Assembly (NCBI GenBank): GCA_024278275.1
Contig: JAJRTN010000036.1
Coordinates: 1 to 41,428, forward strand
DNA length: 41,428 nt
Reading direction: 5' to 3'
Origin: Candidatus Hydrogenedentota bacterium
GTDB taxonomy: Bacteria; Hydrogenedentota; Hydrogenedentia; Hydrogenedentales; JAJRTN01
The notes under the pieces are model-generated. The model was not told the origin of the DNA and ran no database searches. It saw only the letters and a program-made list of their open reading frames with translations. Shown one piece after another: positions 17,315-24,632 of this stretch. A program made the translations under genes and the position numbers. The first letter of the stretch is position 1, and each line of letters opens with the position of its first letter.

Positions 17315-17437
17315 ATGCGCGACGCACTGCAACGGGTCCGTCTCGAACGCCGTCTCGCCCTGGCGATTTTCCTCCTCTTCCTCCTCACCGGCGCCATCAT
17401 TCATCTGGCGGCGACCGGGAACTGGATCCCCCGTTGA
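17315..17437 (+). CDS. 40-residue single-span membrane peptide
   Basis: This open frame starts 2 nt after the stop of the coiled-coil gene and its TGA overlaps the TTG start of the next gene (TTGA). It has a basic N-terminus (RVRLERR), one hydrophobic span of about 20 residues (LALAIFLLFLLTGAIIHLAA) and a short tail, so Arg-rich-side-in insertion is expected. The tight spacing on both sides argues for translation as part of the operon. It resembles septal or secretion micro-proteins in shape only; no family is recognised. Confidence 0.62.
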   Translation: MRDALQRVRLERRLALAIFLLFLLTGAIIHLAATGNWIPR

Positions 17438-19236
17438 TTTCCCGGCCCCACGTCGGCGCGGGGCCGTTGCTCTGCCTGTCCGCCTTCCTGGCACCACTGG
17501 GTTCGTCGGCCTCCGTGCCGATACTCGGTCTGCCCCTGGCGGCTTTTCCGCTGGCCGCCCTGGTTGTTCTGGCCCTGGTGGATTGGCTTCGAGGCATCCG
17601 CCCGAGCATTCCCTTCGACCTGGCCTGGCCGGCCGTGTTGCTCCTCCCCGCCCTTCCCATGGCGCACGGGGCCATGGCGCTCAAGCTGGCCCTGGCCGTC
17701 CCGGTTTTCCTGGCGACGCTGCACTTCGCGGTCACGCGCCCCCTTATCCTTCGCGCCCTGTGGTATTTCTGCTGCGCGTCGGGCATACGGACCATCCTGG
17801 AACTGGCGGCGGTACACACCTCCTTCCTCGACGGAAGCCTCCCCATGGCTTTCGCACCGGAATCGGGTGTGGCGTGCTTTTTCAGCACCAACGGGTCGGC
17901 GGCCTTCACCGAAGCCGCTTTGGCCGTCGCCTTGGTCGTGGCACTGCTTTTTTCGCGCGATCTATCCATCGGAAAACGTCTTTGCCTCGCGTCAACGGCA
18001 GTTCCCCTGGTACTCTGGCTGATCCATGCAATCCCCCCGACGGCCCAAGCCCTGCGGGCCACGGGCATCCCCGCCCTCCCCGGATCGGCCCACCGGTGGA
18101 TACCGGCCCTGCTCCTTCTCTGGATCGTTGCCCGCGTGCTCGCACGGCTCCTGGTCGCCCGCCTGGAGGACAAGCCCGGCATCCACCTTGGCCTGGTGGC
18201 CGTCCTGGCACTGGCCCCGCCCTTGGTCCTCCTGCCCAATCTCCAACTGTCGTTGCCCATGGTGGTTCTTTTCACGCTCCTCGCCGCCTACGCCCGGCCG
18301 CTCCAAACCCAAAACGCTTCTCCCGCCATGAAAAAGCCCCTCGTGGCCGGCGCCGTTGCGGCCGTGGCCACCCTGGCCGCGTTGCATGGCGGCTTCTATG
18401 GAACCTGGACCGCCCCCGCCAACCTCATCCGGGCCGAGGCGCATCTTGCCACCCTCAAGACCGGCGGACCGGCGTGGGCGGTCCGAAACTTCCTTCTTCT
18501 CTCGAAGCACTACAACCCGGCGGCATCCCATTTCTGGAACGCCGAATTAGCGCTGGAACGGGGCGCGCCCCTGCCCGGGGCGGAGGCCTTCGCCCTTTCC
18601 CTCCAGGCCCGTCCGTCCGACAACGCGACAACCCTTTTCGGAGAAGAACGCATCGCCGCCTTCCTGGAGCGGCTCCGCGATGTCTGCTCCGCCGTGCCCA
18701 TGCGAAACCGGGGCGTGGCCTACGAGCGGGCGTTGATCGCCTGCGGCAAACAACCCCTCGCCTTGGCGTCGCTCAAGCTTTTCGCCCGTGCAAAACCCCG
18801 CCCGGCACCGGACGCCCGGCCCCTGGCGAAAGCCCTCGCCATGCTGTTGGGTGACGCCACGGTGGAGAAAGAACTTGTAACCTGGGGCGGGGAAACGCTG
18901 CTCGGTGTGTTCGAGGGACTGGGCGCAACCATCTGGAAGGACACATCCCAGGATTCCACCATCGTACTCACCGCCCTCGCCATGAACAACGGCCTTCTGA
19001 TCCGGGGCGTCTCCGAAGCGGGCCGTTTTGGCGGGTGGCGAAAAGGGGAGGCCCGGAAACGTTACGGGGAAATCACCGGCTGGCGAAACACACCGGCACG
19101 GGCCTCCCTGATAAACGCCCAGGGGGAAAGGGTGGTAACGGTACGCGTCGACAGCGCGCCGGAGGTCCGATTTCTCCAAAAGGAGGATGCATCCTTTCAC
19201 ACCCCCGGCCTGACCCTGACCGTGCGCGTTCCCTGA
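17434..19236 (+). CDS. Polytopic membrane protein with soluble C-terminal half
   Basis: 600 residues starting at TTG 17434, which overlaps the preceding stop. About ten hydrophobic spans lie in residues 1-340 (for example LPLAAFPLAALVVLALV and WIPALLLLWIVARVLARLL). The C-terminal half (about 345-600) is soluble, first helical (RAEAHLATLKTGG, WAVRNFLLLSKHYNPAASHFW, which hints at TPR-like helices), then beta-rich. The layout and the SGVACFFSTNGSAAFTEAAL segment remotely recall O-antigen ligase/polymerase proteins with a TPR tail, but the usual motifs are not clear, so function is left open. Translational coupling to the 40-aa peptide and the MshEN protein suggests one membrane complex. Confidence 0.8.
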   Translation: MISRPHVGAGPLLCLSAFLAPLGSSASVPILGLPLAAFPLAALVVLALVDWLRGIRPSIPFDLAWPAVLLLPALPMAHGAMALKLALAVPVFLATLHFAVTRPLILRALWYFCCASGIRTILELAAVHTSFLDGSLPMAFAPESGVACFFSTNGSAAFTEAALAVALVVALLFSRDLSIGKRLCLASTAVPLVLWLIHAIPPTAQALRATGIPALPGSAHRWIPALLLLWIVARVLARLLVARLEDKPGIHLGLVAVLALAPPLVLLPNLQLSLPMVVLFTLLAAYARPLQTQNASPAMKKPLVAGAVAAVATLAALHGGFYGTWTAPANLIRAEAHLATLKTGGPAWAVRNFLLLSKHYNPAASHFWNAELALERGAPLPGAEAFALSLQARPSDNATTLFGEERIAAFLERLRDVCSAVPMRNRGVAYERALIACGKQPLALASLKLFARAKPRPAPDARPLAKALAMLLGDATVEKELVTWGGETLLGVFEGLGATIWKDTSQDSTIVLTALAMNNGLLIRGVSEAGRFGGWRKGEARKRYGEITGWRNTPARASLINAQGERVVTVRVDSAPEVRFLQKEDASFHTPGLTLTVRVP

Positions 19237-19363
19237 GGTATTTGCGGAACGGGGGTTCTTCTCACCTGTCTCGCAAAAATCATCTATCCCGCAAAGGCAT
19301 CCAGGACACCAGGACATCGACATCTTGAACCACTCCCTGGCGAAGTGTCAGAATACCGCTTTG

Positions 19364-19384
19364 GGGCCGTCGGCCCTGCTTTTC
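19364..19384 (+). terminator. Hairpin with T-tract between the membrane-protein operon and clpP
   Basis: GGGCC-GTC-GGCCC is followed by TGCTTTTC. The stem is short (5 bp) but GC-only. It lies 128 nt after the stop at 19236 and 26 nt before the clpP ATG, so it could end the upstream transcript or act in the clpP leader. Confidence 0.45.
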
Positions 19385-19409
19385 AACACAGCCCATTCGA
19401 GGAACCACC

Positions 19410-20000
19410 ATGCCCCTGTTCAACGCAGAGAAGCAATGTGACCAGGAAGAAGCGAAACAGGATGGTTTTATCGCGAAACTGATGAAATCGCGTACCGTTC
19501 TGGTGACGGGTCCCGTGGAGCAGGACTTGGCGGAAAAGGTGATGGCCCAGCTCCTGGTGCTTGACGCGGAATCCCACGAAACCATCCGTGTGATCATTTC
19601 CTCGCCCGGCGGACACGTGGATTCCGGCTACGCCATTTACGACACCATGAGGTATATAGAGTCCCCCATCATCACCATTGGCGCGGGATGGGTGGCCAGT
19701 ATCGCCGTGCCCATTTTCTTCGGCGGCGACAAGGGGTCCCGCCTGTCCCTGCCCAACACGCGCTTCCTCCTGCACCAGCCCAGCGGCGGTGCCGGCGGCC
19801 AGGCCTCCGACATCCGCATCGAGGCGCAGGAGATCCTCAAGCTCCGCGGGCGTATCAATGAGATGGTGGCCGAGGAAACCGGCCAATCCGTCGAAAAAGT
19901 GGCGCAGGACAGCGACCGTAATTTCTGGATGAATGCCCGGGAAGCCCTGGAATACGGCCTCGTGGACAAGATCATCACTTCCGTGAAAGAGGTCAAATAG
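19410..20000 (+). CDS. clpP: ATP-dependent Clp protease proteolytic subunit with Ser-His-Asn triad
   Basis: 196 residues, normal for ClpP. The Ser97 loop reads GAGWVASIAV instead of the common GQAASMGA; His122 is in LLHQPSGG, 25 residues on, exactly as in E. coli. The triad Asp position, 49 residues after the histidine, is Asn171 in DSDRNFWM (E. coli DTERDRFL). Listeria ClpP1 has the same Asp-to-Asn change and depends on a partner ClpP for full activity. ISSPGGHVDSG, the handle-helix residues (ILKLRGRINEM) and EALEYGLVDKI are all present. It degrades unfolded or tagged proteins in the cytosol with ClpX/ClpA-type unfoldases; none lies next to it. GAGGA precedes the ATG. A second clpP elsewhere in the genome is expected but not visible here. 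Confidence 0.93.
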   Translation: MPLFNAEKQCDQEEAKQDGFIAKLMKSRTVLVTGPVEQDLAEKVMAQLLVLDAESHETIRVIISSPGGHVDSGYAIYDTMRYIESPIITIGAGWVASIAVPIFFGGDKGSRLSLPNTRFLLHQPSGGAGGQASDIRIEAQEILKLRGRINEMVAEETGQSVEKVAQDSDRNFWMNAREALEYGLVDKIITSVKEVK

Positions 20001-20065
20001 GCGCGTCACGGGAGACGAATGGCCGGACAACGCCAAACCTTTCCATGAACGTAAAAACGGCGATT

Positions 20066-20197
20066 AAATCGCAGGATTGGTCGTAAGTCACTGTGGATTT
20101 CAACAGCCGCGCCATGGAGAACAGTCGATATACGTCAATGCTGCATGGCGAAAAAAATGAGTAGAATCCTCCGCGATAAGGGCGCAACGGCCCTTTT
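20066..20197 (+). repeat. Dispersed repeat F, two-block copy
   Basis: The first block (20066-20090, AAATCGCAGGATTGG then TCGTAAGTCA) matches 26987-27011 at 24 of 25 positions. The second block (20161-20197, GTAGAATCCTCCGCGATAAG then GGCGCAACGGCCCTTTT) matches 27036-27072 and the reverse copy at 12547-12582. The spacing between blocks differs (70 versus 24 nt). Confidence 0.82.
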
Positions 20198-20247
20198 CAG
20201 GTTCAGCCACGAAATACACAAAATACACGAAATGAGAAGCTTCGCTT

Positions 20248-20265
20248 GGTGGGCCCTGGCCCACC
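20248..20265. repeat. GGTGGGCC-NN-GGCCCACC palindrome
   Basis: One of five copies in the window: 331-348 (one mismatch), 12837-12854, 20248-20265, 40955-40972 and 41021-41038 (one mismatch). The arms are constant while the two loop bases vary (TT, AA, CT). All copies are intergenic. Confidence 0.8.
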
Positions 20266-20297
20266 CTACCCACCACGCTCTGCATGGGAACGAGAGA

Positions 20298-20460
20298 ATC
20301 TGCGTTCATCTGCGCAATCTGCGGATACATGATCATGGAGCCCCGCCTTCGCGGGAAAACGTAGAAGCGGCTTCCAGCCGCTTTTGAAGAGGCTGGAAGC
20401 CTCTTCTACGTTGCTTCGGAACCACGATTCTCCGTGGAGATGATTCCCGGCCACGCCGGG
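20298..20460 (+). repeat. Compound repeat: block C, A1 palindrome, A2 block
   Basis: Block C (20298-20347) contains ATCTGCG repeated three times with variations, followed by GATACATGATCATGGAGCC; it matches 41071-41120 almost base for base. A1 (20361-20409) and A2 (20417-20460) match 4010-4057 and 4065-4113 in the same order and orientation. Confidence 0.82.
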
Positions 20461-20539
20461 TTAGGTGTTCAAACGGGCGAAGCCCACCTCCGTCCCGTAG
20501 CGGCCATGCCGCTTCGTCCCGTAGGGCGGTTGACAATAG

Positions 20540-20559
20540 CCCAGCACTTCAGTGCTGGG
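20540..20559. repeat. Hairpin H (CCCAGCACT-TC-AGTGCTGGG)
   Basis: A perfect 9-bp stem with a 2-nt loop. A related but changed copy near 40698-40715 keeps a GGCACT-TC-AGTGCC core. In both places it lies just before element G. Confidence 0.75.
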
Positions 20560-20583
20560 AAAAAGGGAAAACTATATCCCCAG

Positions 20584-20661
20584 TCCCGTAAGGGACGATT
20601 GAACCTGTGCTCGAGCCTGACTCCTTAGCGCATGGAAGGCTTTCAATCGTCCCTTACGGGA
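20584..20661 (+). repeat. Element G: 78-bp element with 20-bp perfect terminal inverted repeats
   Basis: TCCCGTAAGGGACGATTGAA at the left is the exact reverse complement of the right end. The 38-bp centre matches, in inverted orientation, the centre of a second copy at 40740-40810 at 33 of 38 positions. The terminal arms differ between copies, yet each copy stays self-complementary. This resembles REP/BIME-type elements mobilised by RAYT-like transposases; none is in the window. Confidence 0.85.
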
Positions 20662-21023
20662 ACTGACGTGGGCTTCGCCCACGGGACGAAAACGTGTTCT
20701 GCCGCGCGTTCCCACGTGACCCGTTCATGGCGCTTATTGAACGTAAGAGCGCATTGGTGTTCCAATGATAACGACACGACACCCCTGAAACAGGGGCGTT
20801 CCCCGTTGTGAACGGATACCCTTTCCAGGAGACGGAGTGTCAACCCTTCGCGGAGGCGTATCGTTATCTCAACGGATTTCAACAAGATAAGACGCCTTCG
20901 CGGCCTCTTCCTTCCCCTGAAGCAGGTTGTCCGGACACGGTTCGGGCAGTCTGCTTTTTTGTAAGCGGTCACGGAAGTCTCCACGGCGAATCCTCCTCCC
21001 CGACAGCCCCCAAGAAGCACCGC

Positions 21024-21839
21024 TCATCGTCCCCATCGGTTCAGCAGCCGCCGCAGGCCAAGACCGATCCCGCCCTCCAGGTGGCGCAGCAAATCGAGCT
21101 GTCCCGTGACCTTGGCGCGAAACATGTCCATGTCATCGGTGACGTCGATCCAGATGCGCCGAAGTTGCCAGCGGTTCGCGACAGGCGAATTGATGCCGTA
21201 GCGGTTCGACACGGCACATGTAAAACCGGCGGCCCGGGCCAGGGTGATGGTGGTTTCGTCGTAGTCCGTGGCCGCGCCATAGGGGTAGGCCAGGTGCCGG
21301 ATGGGATGACCCAGTTCCGCCTCGATGTCCGCCTTGCAGCCCCGGATTTCCGTCTCCTGCTCTTCCGGGGAGAGGCTGGCGAGGCGGCGGTGACGGCGCG
21401 TATGCGCCCCGATGGTCACGCCCAGTTTTTCTATCTCACGAATATCTTCCCAATCCATCAAGCCACCGTGTTCGGGGTCCGGCTCGTCGGCCAGCACGGA
21501 TCCCACGCGGCCCGACACGATGAAGACCGTGGCGGGAAGTACCAGTTCGCGGAGCACGGGCGCGGCATGGACCAGGTTATCCCGGAAGCCGTCGTCGAAG
21601 GTCAGCGCCACGCCGGGCACGGCCCGGGCCGCATCGTCGAGGGAAATGACGGGCCGGTGTTTCGCCAGCCACCGCACCTGTTCCTCAAAGGCCGCCGGCG
21701 TCACGTTCATGTCGTGGTCACGGCAGCCCACGCTGTGGTAGGTGAGGATGAGGGAACGGCCGGCCGCGGGGCGGCACAACGCGCCCGCCATGCGGGCCGC
21801 CCGCTTCACGCCGCGTTTAAGGGTTGCTTTAAGACGCAC
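21024..21839 (-). CDS. Polysaccharide deacetylase (NodB homology domain)
   Basis: 271 residues from the GTG at 21839, which has GGGAG upstream and overlaps the end of the glycosyltransferase gene by 11 nt; a longer frame to 21887 is possible. An N-terminal basic helix (about 1-25) precedes the NodB fold: TYHSVG, the catalytic TFDDG (Asp82-Asp83), the zinc-binding H-x3-H (His146, His150 in AHTRRHRRL) and the YPYG loop. These enzymes remove N-acetyl groups from chitin-like, peptidoglycan or exopolysaccharide chains. Coupling to a GT2 gene supports surface polysaccharide work. There is no clear signal peptide, so location (cytoplasmic face or exported) is unsure. Confidence 0.9.
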   Translation of the reverse strand: MRLKATLKRGVKRAARMAGALCRPAAGRSLILTYHSVGCRDHDMNVTPAAFEEQVRWLAKHRPVISLDDAARAVPGVALTFDDGFRDNLVHAAPVLRELVLPATVFIVSGRVGSVLADEPDPEHGGLMDWEDIREIEKLGVTIGAHTRRHRRLASLSPEEQETEIRGCKADIEAELGHPIRHLAYPYGAATDYDETTITLARAAGFTCAVSNRYGINSPVANRWQLRRIWIDVTDDMDMFRAKVTGQLDLLRHLEGGIGLGLRRLLNRWGR

Positions 21840-22689
21840 GGTCCATCTCCCGCGCGGTAAACAGGCCCCAGCCATAGCCGAAGGCATAGCTGGTGTAGGC
21901 GATAAAACGCATGAACCGGCCCCGCGCCAGGGCCTTCAGCAGGCGCAGGGGGAAGCGGGCCAGGCGGTAAACAAGAGACGTGCGCGGGCGGAAGGTCGCG
22001 TCGTGGAGTGCTTCGTGGGTCTCGTAGACGCTGTCGGGCCGGAATCGCCGGGCATAGGCGGATCCGTAGCCGTTGCGGAAGAAAATGCGGACCAGGTTGC
22101 GCCAGCCGTCGGGCATGGGGTGATAAATCCGGGCATGGGGAACGAGCACCACCCGGTAACCCGCCGCGCGAAGCCGCACACGAAGGTCGGGGTCGAGACC
22201 GCGCAGGATATCCTCCCGCTCCCGGCCCACCTCCTCGAAGACCTTGCGCGGAAAGGCGCAGCACCCGTGGCAGGCCAGATCGCTGTCGGTGATGGTGTCC
22301 ACCACGGGAGTCTGGAAACGGGGGAACTGGGCGGCGGCCCGGCGCTGGAAGGGCGTGGCATCCGGCGCCACCACGATGCTGGCCCCCGCCATGCCCACCG
22401 TGGGATTCTTCCGGAGGGTCTCCACCAGCGCGGCGAAAACCGTCTCGTCCGCCACCTCGCTGTCATCGTCGAGGATGAGGAGGATTTCACCGCGCGCCAT
22501 GTCGGCGCCCCGGTTGATGGCGCGGCCCTGGGGCGAGACGCCCTTCACAACATGCACCTCGAAATCCTGGAAAGTCTGGCGGCGCACGCTTTCCAGCAGC
22601 CGCGGTACCGCCCCGTTTCGGTGACCATCGAGGGAAGGGATGATCACGGAAACCAGCGGGGTGCGTTGGTGTTCGGCTTCGGGTACCAT
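21829..22689 (-). CDS. Family 2 glycosyltransferase (GT-A fold)
   Basis: 286 residues from ATG 22689; a longer frame to 22749 lacks support. The start VSVIIPSLDG is the GT2 nucleotide-sugar strand, Asp74-Asp75-Asp76 in LILDDDSEVA is the DxD-type metal site, and the EDILRGLDPDLRVRLRAAGYRV region is the acceptor side with the catalytic-base zone. The C-terminal 60 residues are hydrophobic-basic (RFIAYTSYAFGYGWGLF) and may sit at the membrane. It adds a sugar to a growing glycan or lipid carrier; donor and acceptor are unknown. It is followed directly, with overlap, by the deacetylase gene. Confidence 0.92.
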   Translation of the reverse strand: MVPEAEHQRTPLVSVIIPSLDGHRNGAVPRLLESVRRQTFQDFEVHVVKGVSPQGRAINRGADMARGEILLILDDDSEVADETVFAALVETLRKNPTVGMAGASIVVAPDATPFQRRAAAQFPRFQTPVVDTITDSDLACHGCCAFPRKVFEEVGREREDILRGLDPDLRVRLRAAGYRVVLVPHARIYHPMPDGWRNLVRIFFRNGYGSAYARRFRPDSVYETHEALHDATFRPRTSLVYRLARFPLRLLKALARGRFMRFIAYTSYAFGYGWGLFTAREMDRAS

Positions 22690-22740
22690 GGTGTGGCAGT
22701 ATAACTGCCGGAAGAAGCCCGGCAAAAGACCGTGGCCACA

Positions 22741-22767
22741 GTGGACCAAGTGAACCAGGTGGACCGC
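22741..22767 (+). repeat. 9-bp periodic GTGGACNNN repeat, site 1
   Basis: Three consecutive 9-mers GTGGACCAA, GTGAACCAG and GTGGACCGC lie in the divergent gap before the CocE-type gene. The same 9-bp period occurs at 32561-32649 and 33608-33641. Confidence 0.7.
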
Positions 22768-22824
22768 GCATAACGTCCGTCATGTCCACTGAATCCGCCC
22801 CTCCAAAAAGAAGGAGCTCCCGCC

Positions 22825-24447
22825 ATGAAACATCGCTTCCGGTTCGGTGCGCCGGCCCTGGGCCTCCTGCTGATCGCCCTTCCGCTTCAGGCGGAAACCG
22901 TGCAGGTCGCCATGACGGACGGCACGAAGCTGGCCACCGACATCCACCTGCCCAAGGGCGACCCGCCGTTCCCGGTGGTGCTGCTTCGGAGTACCTATGG
23001 CCGCGACCTCACCCCCGAACACCTGGTCAAGGCGGGCTACGCCGTGGTGGTGCAGGACGTGCGCGGCATGGGCGACAGCGAAGGGAAGCCCTATGTCTTC
23101 CACTACGAAGGCTGGCGCGAGGGCCTCACGGACGGGGCGGACACGGTGGCGTGGATCCACCAACAGCCCTGGTGCGACGGCAAGGTGGGTTCCTATGGCG
23201 GATCGGCCCTGGGCATTACGCAGGTGCTTCTGGCGCCCGCCACGAAGGGCCTCCGTGCCCAATTCATCCAGGTGGCCCCCGGTGATTTCTACCGTTTCGC
23301 CGTGTACGAGGGCGGGGTCTTCCGCAAGAACATGCTGGAACAATGGCTGACCCTCGTCAAACAGCCTCACATAATCCCCATCTACAAGGCCCACCCCCGC
23401 TACGATGATTTCTGGTCCTATTACAACGCCGACGCCCGCGCCGGGGAGATCACCGCGCCCGCCCTCTTCCTCGGCGGCTGGTACGACATCTTCCAGCAGG
23501 GCATCATCAACGCCTTCCAGGCCCGCGAGGCCCGGGGCGGGGAGGGCGCGCGCGGCAAGAACCGGCTCATCCTTTCCTGGGCATCCCACGGCCCCGACAT
23601 CACCGACGACTACGGGCTGAAGGAAAACCGTTTCGAGGTGAAACCGCAGGCGATCTACGTCGCTTTCCTGGATCGCTATCTTCGGGGAAATGAGCATGCC
23701 CTGGACGGTATCGCCAAGGTGTATTACTACGTCATGGGCGACGACACGGACCCGGAAGCGCCGGGGAACGAATGGCGCACGGCGGAGACCTGGCCGCCCT
23801 TCCTGACCCACGAAACCCCCTTCTACCTCGGGGCCGGGGGCGCCCTGTCCACCACCTGCCCCACCGTGAAGCACGGCACCCTTCAATACACCTTCGACCC
23901 GGCGCATCCCGTGCCTACCCACGGCGGGGCAAACCTCTTCCTGCCCTCCGGCGCCTTCGACCAGCGCCAGGTTCGCCAGGGCCGGGACGACATCCTGGTC
24001 TTCGCGGGCGAAACGCTCGAAGCGCCCCTGGAGATCGCCGGCCGTGTCCGGGTGAAGCTCTTTGTCTCTTCCGATGCGCCCGACACGGACTTCACGGCGA
24101 AACTGGTGGATATCTTTCCCGCGGGCGACGACCGGGAGATCCTCATGCTCGACGGCATCCAGCGGGTGAAAGCGCGGAAGAGCCTCGCCGAAGCCGCGCC
24201 CCTGCTCAAGGGCCTCGACGATGTGGTGGAACTGGATATCGACCTGTGGAGCATTGCCTGGGTTTTCAACAAGGGGCACCGCATCGGCCTGCACGTCTCC
24301 AGCAGCAACTACCCCCGCTTCGAGGTCAACCCCAACACGGGCGCCGACTACCCGGTCGAGGGTGAACCCATGCGGAAGGCCCTTAACCGGGTGCATATGG
24401 ACGCGGCCCATCCCAGCCGGCTTATCCTGCCGGTGCGGCCCCGGTGA
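22825..24447 (+). CDS. CocE/NonD-family hydrolase (X-Pro dipeptidyl-peptidase-like), exported
   Basis: 540 residues with a signal peptide (about 1-23, ending LQA). The alpha/beta-hydrolase part (about 25-310) has the oxyanion region LLRSTYGRD, Ser127 as likely nucleophile in SYGGSALG, an acid in LGGWYDIF and His in SWASHGPD. The C-terminal jelly-roll domain (about 345-535), typical of CocE/X-Pro peptidases, includes FTAKLVDIFPAGDD and GLHVSSSNYPRFEVN. Family members cleave esters, amides or acyl groups (cocaine esterase, glutaryl acylase). AAGGAG lies 8 nt upstream of the ATG. It is single and divergent from the glycosyltransferase gene. Confidence 0.92.
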   Translation: MKHRFRFGAPALGLLLIALPLQAETVQVAMTDGTKLATDIHLPKGDPPFPVVLLRSTYGRDLTPEHLVKAGYAVVVQDVRGMGDSEGKPYVFHYEGWREGLTDGADTVAWIHQQPWCDGKVGSYGGSALGITQVLLAPATKGLRAQFIQVAPGDFYRFAVYEGGVFRKNMLEQWLTLVKQPHIIPIYKAHPRYDDFWSYYNADARAGEITAPALFLGGWYDIFQQGIINAFQAREARGGEGARGKNRLILSWASHGPDITDDYGLKENRFEVKPQAIYVAFLDRYLRGNEHALDGIAKVYYYVMGDDTDPEAPGNEWRTAETWPPFLTHETPFYLGAGGALSTTCPTVKHGTLQYTFDPAHPVPTHGGANLFLPSGAFDQRQVRQGRDDILVFAGETLEAPLEIAGRVRVKLFVSSDAPDTDFTAKLVDIFPAGDDREILMLDGIQRVKARKSLAEAAPLLKGLDDVVELDIDLWSIAWVFNKGHRIGLHVSSSNYPRFEVNPNTGADYPVEGEPMRKALNRVHMDAAHPSRLILPVRPR

Positions 24448-24480
24448 GTGGAGGGCATTCCATACCCCGCAATCACGTTC

Positions 24481-24511
24481 GGATAGGGAGCGTACGGACG
24501 CATCCCTATCC
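24481..24511 (+). terminator. Strong hairpin after the CocE-type gene
   Basis: GGATAGGGA...TCCCTATCC with an inner GCGT...ACGC makes a 13-bp stem with one bulge and the loop ACGG. It lies 34 nt after the stop. No T-run follows (ACAAATATG), so it may act as an RNA-stabilising stem instead of an intrinsic terminator. Confidence 0.5.
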
Positions 24512-24632
24512 ACAAATATGATAACCTCGTTCAAGGGCGTGGCCGGTTCGTTGTGTCGTCCGATTCAAGAAAACACGAGTCCCGGCCGGTCCCATTGAGC
24601 CCCATGAAAGGCCATCACGGAAAGTATACACC

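Larger units (their letters stand above)
20001..21023. other. 1-kb gene-free repeat region
   Basis: No credible gene on either strand. It carries the largest set of repeat modules in the window, listed separately: F (two blocks, 20066-20197), a 'CACGAAATACACAAAATACACG' style low-complexity stretch (about 20207-20230), the GGTGGGCC palindrome (20248-20265), block C (20298-20347), A1/A2 (20361-20460), hairpin H (20540-20559) and element G (20584-20661). From about 20700 to 21023 nothing more is recognised. Confidence 0.7.

Noticed and set aside
20584-20661. Intrinsic terminator for clpP
   Set aside because: Too far (about 580 nt) from the clpP stop and shared with another locus; better seen as a repeat element.
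20808-21860. Plus-strand open frame (350 codons)
   Set aside because: Mostly antisense of the deacetylase gene; its beginning lies in a gene-free repeat region with no ribosome site.
22780-24534. Long minus-strand open frame (584 codons)
   Set aside because: Opposite the CocE-type hydrolase with its full catalytic set; the translation looks like antisense of a coding gene.
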